Made by a program: the position numbers and the translations under genes
NCBI GenBank assembly: GCA_045538535.1
Contig: JAZSRN010000018.1
Location: forward strand, 1 to 8,325
From: RUG14219 sp045538535
GTDB lineage: Bacteria; Cyanobacteriota; Vampirovibrionia; Gastranaerophilales; Gastranaerophilaceae
Length of the DNA: 8,325 nt
Direction of reading: 5' to 3'
Shown: positions 5,937 through 8,325 of the stretch, piece after piece
How the letters are laid out: each line of letters starts with the position of its first letter
Numbering within the stretch: the stretch's first letter is position 1
Notes under the pieces: model-generated
Told to the model about the DNA's origin: nothing
Databases searched by the model: none
What the model saw: the letters and a program-made list of their open reading frames with translations, nothing else

Positions 5937-5965
5937 TTGATTTATTTCAATAAAAATTGTAGAAT
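5937..5965 (+). promoter_or_regulatory. Promoter for the VKOR-DsbA/queH unit
   Basis: TTGATT (5937-5942) and TAGAAT (5960-5965) are 17 bases apart, with four and five of six consensus matches. The start would be near 5972, just before the ribosome binding site GAGGGAG (5978-5984). Its -35 box lies 15 bases from the divergent promoter's -35 box, so one regulator bound between them could affect both units. Confidence 0.65.
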
Positions 5966-5994
5966 AATAACAGTAAAGAGGGAGACTTAAATTT

Positions 5995-7203
5995 ATGGAC
6001 AATATTATGAAGAAAAAAGTTGCAATATCTATTATAGCCTTGATAGGTCTGATTACAACCGTAAAGCTTGCGATAATTTATTTTGAGGCAAATTTTAACC
6101 CTGCATATTTGGGCAGTTTTTGTTCGATGAATGATTTTATTGATTGCGATGGGGTTGCGCAAACTACAGAATCTCAGTTTTTTGGCATTCCGTTAGCAAT
6201 TTGGGGTTTAATCTTGTATGGTTTTATGTTCTTGTTGCTTTTTGCGGATAAATTGAAAAACATTAAGTTGTTTAAGTTTATGGAAGTTTTCAAAAATCCA
6301 CTTGATTATATCGCGTCTTTAGGGATTATTTCTTTTACAATTTCAATAATTTTGCTTTGTGTAAGTTTGTTTGAAATTAAAAAATTGTGTATTCTTTGCG
6401 CATTGACGTATATTCTGAATTTGATAATTGCATTGATTGCAACTGATTTTAAAAATGGTGGAATTATAAAATCTTTCAAACAAAGTTGGACAGATTTTAA
6501 CGATGCTTTAAAAATTATGCCTTATTTGATAGCGTTTGTATGTGTGACAATTTTGGGTGCAAGTGTTCTTTCTTATACATCACATACTATGGTTTTGGCT
6601 CCTCAAGTTAAAAAACAAAAAGGTATGGGTGAATTTTTGAATACAAAAAATAATCGTTATAAAATTAACGGAAATATTTTGGGAAGTAAAAATCCAAAAT
6701 TGAAAGTAATTATTTATACGGATTATGAATGTCCTGTTTGTGCGGCGTATAACATAATGATTCACAAGTTGGCGAAGGAAGTAAAAGATATTCAAATTGA
6801 ACATCATAACTATCCTTTAGATATGGCTTGTAACCCTAAGATTTCGCAACCGTTCCACTTAAAAGCTTGTATGCTTGCAAAATATGCTATTGCTGCAGAA
6901 AAACAAGGCAATGCGTGGGGATTTGGTGCAACTTTGTTTGAGCAAAAACCTCAAACTGAAGATGCAATATTGGAAATTGCTCAAAAGCTTCGTTTGGATA
7001 TAGAACAATTGAAGAAAGATGCATACAGTGATGAAGTTGCCGAAGAGTTGGATAAAGATATTAAAGCTGCAATTAAAAAAGGAATCATCGGTACTCCTGT
7101 AACTCAAGTAGGTCACGAAATTAAAATGGGTATTACCGAATATCCTGAGTTAAAAGCTTATGTAATCGAAAAATTAAAACAAGCAGAAAATGAATCAAAA
7201 TAA
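5995..7203 (+). CDS. VKOR-DsbA fusion, disulfide-forming membrane protein
   Basis: A 402-residue fusion for making disulfide bonds outside the cytoplasmic membrane: a vitamin K epoxide reductase (VKOR) domain passes electrons from a thioredoxin-fold domain to a quinone. The VKOR part (1-200) has about five hydrophobic helices, loop cysteines C43 and C51 in 'SFCSMNDFIDCD', the 'FFGIPLAIWGL' motif (62-72), and the active-site pair C132-x2-C135 (CILC) at a helix start. Residues 200-230 link to a DsbA-like domain with CPVC (246-249), the cis-proline loop GTPV (366-369) and a second cysteine pair, C279 and C292, often seen in this DsbA subtype. Both redox centres are intact. The start at 5995 follows GAGGGAG; an internal ATG at 6007 is less well placed. 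VKOR-thioredoxin fusions are typical of cyanobacteria and some other bacteria, replacing DsbB. The queH start overlaps the last 14 bases. Confidence 0.93.
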   Translation: MDNIMKKKVAISIIALIGLITTVKLAIIYFEANFNPAYLGSFCSMNDFIDCDGVAQTTESQFFGIPLAIWGLILYGFMFLLLFADKLKNIKLFKFMEVFKNPLDYIASLGIISFTISIILLCVSLFEIKKLCILCALTYILNLIIALIATDFKNGGIIKSFKQSWTDFNDALKIMPYLIAFVCVTILGASVLSYTSHTMVLAPQVKKQKGMGEFLNTKNNRYKINGNILGSKNPKLKVIIYTDYECPVCAAYNIMIHKLAKEVKDIQIEHHNYPLDMACNPKISQPFHLKACMLAKYAIAAEKQGNAWGFGATLFEQKPQTEDAILEIAQKLRLDIEQLKKDAYSDEVAEELDKDIKAAIKKGIIGTPVTQVGHEIKMGITEYPELKAYVIEKLKQAENESK

Positions 7204-7738
7204 AATTTTAATACATTCGTGTTGTGCAATATGTTCAGGCTATCCCATATCTTTGCTTAAAGATATGGGATATGCGGTTATTGTTTATTTTTATAATCCT
7301 AATATTTATCCAAAATCGGAATATGAAAGACGACTTGAGGCGCAACGAGTGCTTTGCGAACATTTTGACGTGGAGTTAATTGAGGGAGATTACAAGCCGG
7401 ATGTTTACTATAAAAAAGTAGAGGGTTTTGAAACTGAACCGGAACGTGGTAAACGTTGCCCGATTTGTTTTGAATTACGGTTGAAACAAACCGCACAAAA
7501 AGCAAAAGAATTGGGTATTGATAAATTTACAACTTCTATAGTTATCAGTCCTCATAAAAATTTTAAATTGTTATCCGAAATTGGGGGCAAAATTGCTCAA
7601 GAAGAAAATCTTGAATATGTGTCTATTGATTTTAAAAAGAAAGATGGTTTTTTGAAAACAAATCAGATTTCAAAAGAATTGAATTTATATCGTCAAAATT
7701 ATTGCGGATGTGAGTTTTCGCAACGGAAAAATTTGTGA
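7190..7738 (+). CDS. queH: Epoxyqueuosine reductase QueH
   Basis: Performs the last step of queuosine synthesis, reducing epoxyqueuosine to queuosine in the anticodon (position 34) of certain tRNAs. QueH (former DUF208) is the cobalamin-independent alternative to QueG. The 182 residues match the family: the N-terminal C11-C12-x2-C15 in 'HSCCAICSGYP', FYNPNIYPKSEYERR (34-48), C90-x2-C93 in 'RGKRCPICFELRL', TTSIVISPHKN (114-124) and C172-x-C174 near the C-terminus. The CC and CxxC cysteines are the metal-binding, iron-sulfur type. The ATG lies within the VKOR-DsbA gene (14-base overlap) with no convincing Shine-Dalgarno, so translation probably depends on its neighbour. No other queuosine gene is in the window. 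Codons 18-28 form a perfect hairpin at the nucleic-acid level. Confidence 0.95.
   Translation: MNQNKILIHSCCAICSGYPISLLKDMGYAVIVYFYNPNIYPKSEYERRLEAQRVLCEHFDVELIEGDYKPDVYYKKVEGFETEPERGKRCPICFELRLKQTAQKAKELGIDKFTTSIVISPHKNFKLLSEIGGKIAQEENLEYVSIDFKKKDGFLKTNQISKELNLYRQNYCGCEFSQRKNL
7241..7272 (+). repeat. Perfect 14-bp inverted repeat inside queH
   Basis: TATCCCATATCTTT (7241-7254), a four-base GCTT spacer, then AAAGATATGGGATA (7259-7272). It begins 51 bases into the reading frame and covers codons 18-28 (YPISLLKDMGY). The stem is uninterrupted. It uses a CCC proline codon, while the other early queH prolines use CCT or CCA. No T-run follows, so it does not look like an intrinsic terminator. Confidence 0.85.
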
Positions 7739-7744
7739 TATAAT
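7736..7744 (+). promoter_or_regulatory. Possible extended -10 promoter for the DedA-type gene
   Basis: TGA-TATAAT: the queH stop codon TGA (7736-7738) doubles as a TGn extension in front of a perfect TATAAT (7739-7744). There is no good -35 box, which extended -10 promoters can do without. Transcription would start near 7751, about 20 bases before the ATG at 7771. The gene could equally be read from the upstream promoter. Confidence 0.4.
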
Positions 7745-7770
7745 TTTTAAAAATAGCAAGGGAGAGATTT

Positions 7771-8325
7771 ATGCACGAAATTATACATACAATGAACGTT
7801 TTTTTTCAAAGTTTAGGGGTAAAAGGTTTGGCACTAAATTCTTGTATTGAAAGTTTTTTCTTGGTTCCGCCCCCCGATATTTTGTTGATTACAATGGATT
7901 TGGCAAGGCCTGAAAAAGCTTTATGGTATGCTTTTGTTTGTACGGTTGCCTCTGCTGTTGGCGGAGCAATAGGTTATTTGATAGGTTTGCTTGGTGGAAG
8001 GCCGATATTTAATTTCTTTTTTAGAAACAAACATGAACAATTTGAGCAAGTTGAAACTATGTACAACAAATACGGTTCTTTAGCAGTATTTTTTTCAGCG
8101 TTTACTCCAATTCCGTACAAAGTTTTTACAATTGCAAGCGGAATTTTGAATATGAATTTTATAAAATTTTTCCTTGCAAGTCTCTTTGGACGCGGAGCAA
8201 GATTTTTTCTTGTAAGTATTGTTTTGATGTTGTTTGGTGAAACAATTAAACAATATATTGAATGGGTAATACTTGCCGTTACGGTTGTAATTGTAATTTT
8301 CTTTGTAATTTTATATAAAAAACGA
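7771..8325 (+). CDS. DedA/YqaA-type membrane protein (3' end outside window)
   Basis: The frame is open for 185 codons to the last base with no stop, so the C-terminus is missing, although family length suggests only a few residues remain. It is an integral membrane protein of the DedA/VTT ('SNARE-associated') superfamily, members of which move lipids or lipid carriers between membrane leaflets. Visible landmarks are ESFFLVPPPDILL (27-39, re-entrant loop with acidic residue and prolines), GGAIGYLIG (64-72), TPIPYKVFTIASG (112-124) and FGRGARFF (139-146), with hydrophobic helices between them and a final one at about 165-182 ending YKKR. The TPIPYK motif points to the YqaA-like branch. The ATG follows AAGGGAGAG (7758-7766) at good spacing. 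It lies 32 bases after queH. The substrate is unknown. Confidence 0.88.
   Translation, partial: MHEIIHTMNVFFQSLGVKGLALNSCIESFFLVPPPDILLITMDLARPEKALWYAFVCTVASAVGGAIGYLIGLLGGRPIFNFFFRNKHEQFEQVETMYNKYGSLAVFFSAFTPIPYKVFTIASGILNMNFIKFFLASLFGRGARFFLVSIVLMLFGETIKQYIEWVILAVTVVIVIFFVILYKKR

Noticed and set aside
5947..6162. Minus-strand open frame over the VKOR-DsbA start
   Set aside because: It overlaps two promoters and the conserved VKOR N-terminus, and has no recognisable protein features.
6580..7505. Minus-strand open frames opposite the DsbA domain and queH
   Set aside because: They are antisense to clearly conserved enzyme genes, with no start context or motif.
7743..7754. ATTTTTAAAAAT palindrome between queH and the DedA-type gene
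   Set aside because: It is A-T only with no loop; such tracts are common in DNA of this composition.

Overview
The window looks like chromosomal DNA from a low-GC, gut-type non-photosynthetic relative of cyanobacteria (Vampirovibrionia/Melainabacteria, order Gastranaerophilales). This is inferred from the AT-rich codon use, the prepilin-like protein with a 'DVNGKTKPN' type tail, the VKOR-thioredoxin fusion (an arrangement also typical of cyanobacteria) and the style of the unknown proteins. No rRNA or marker gene is present to prove it. There are eleven protein genes, one GC-rich structured repeat, and no tRNA, rRNA, CRISPR array or transposase. No gene-free stretch exceeds 300 bases.

Layout. 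Bases 2-79 hold a GC-rich palindromic repeat that can fold as a cloverleaf. It is followed by a plus-strand prepilin-like gene (132-842), which converges on a minus-strand block across a shared hairpin (873-914). Reading leftwards on the minus strand, one likely transcription unit starts at a good promoter near 3425-3453. It encodes two unknown single-hydrophobic-segment proteins with the same short N-terminal motif (2578-3315 and 2120-2578, overlapping by 1 base), then dihydropteroate synthase folP (927-2072), whose start codon lies in a UUCG-capped hairpin. A second minus-strand unit (4552 to 3459) encodes a 56-residue zinc-ribbon protein coupled by a 1-base overlap to a TIGR01212/YhcC-type radical SAM protein. 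A third minus-strand unit (5861 to 4615) encodes a protein with an MshEN-like segment plus coiled coil, and a two-helix membrane protein with a four-cysteine external domain.

That third unit diverges, across a 133-base region with two facing sigma70-type promoters, from a plus-strand unit: a VKOR-DsbA fusion (5995-7203), queH for the last step of queuosine synthesis (7190-7738, 14-base overlap) and a DedA/YqaA-type membrane protein that runs off the window (7771-8325+).

How the genes relate. Most are housekeeping: folate, queuosine, disulfide formation and membrane lipid or carrier handling. A plausible link is that the VKOR-DsbA protein makes disulfides outside the membrane, and two products here (the prepilin and the two-helix protein) each carry four cysteines in their predicted external part. 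The least explained items are the pair of proteins sharing an 'I-x-P-[IV]...[AS]FK' N-terminus, the hairpin at the folP start, a perfect 14-bp hairpin inside the queH reading frame, and the cloverleaf repeat. I see no clear new defence or mobile system.
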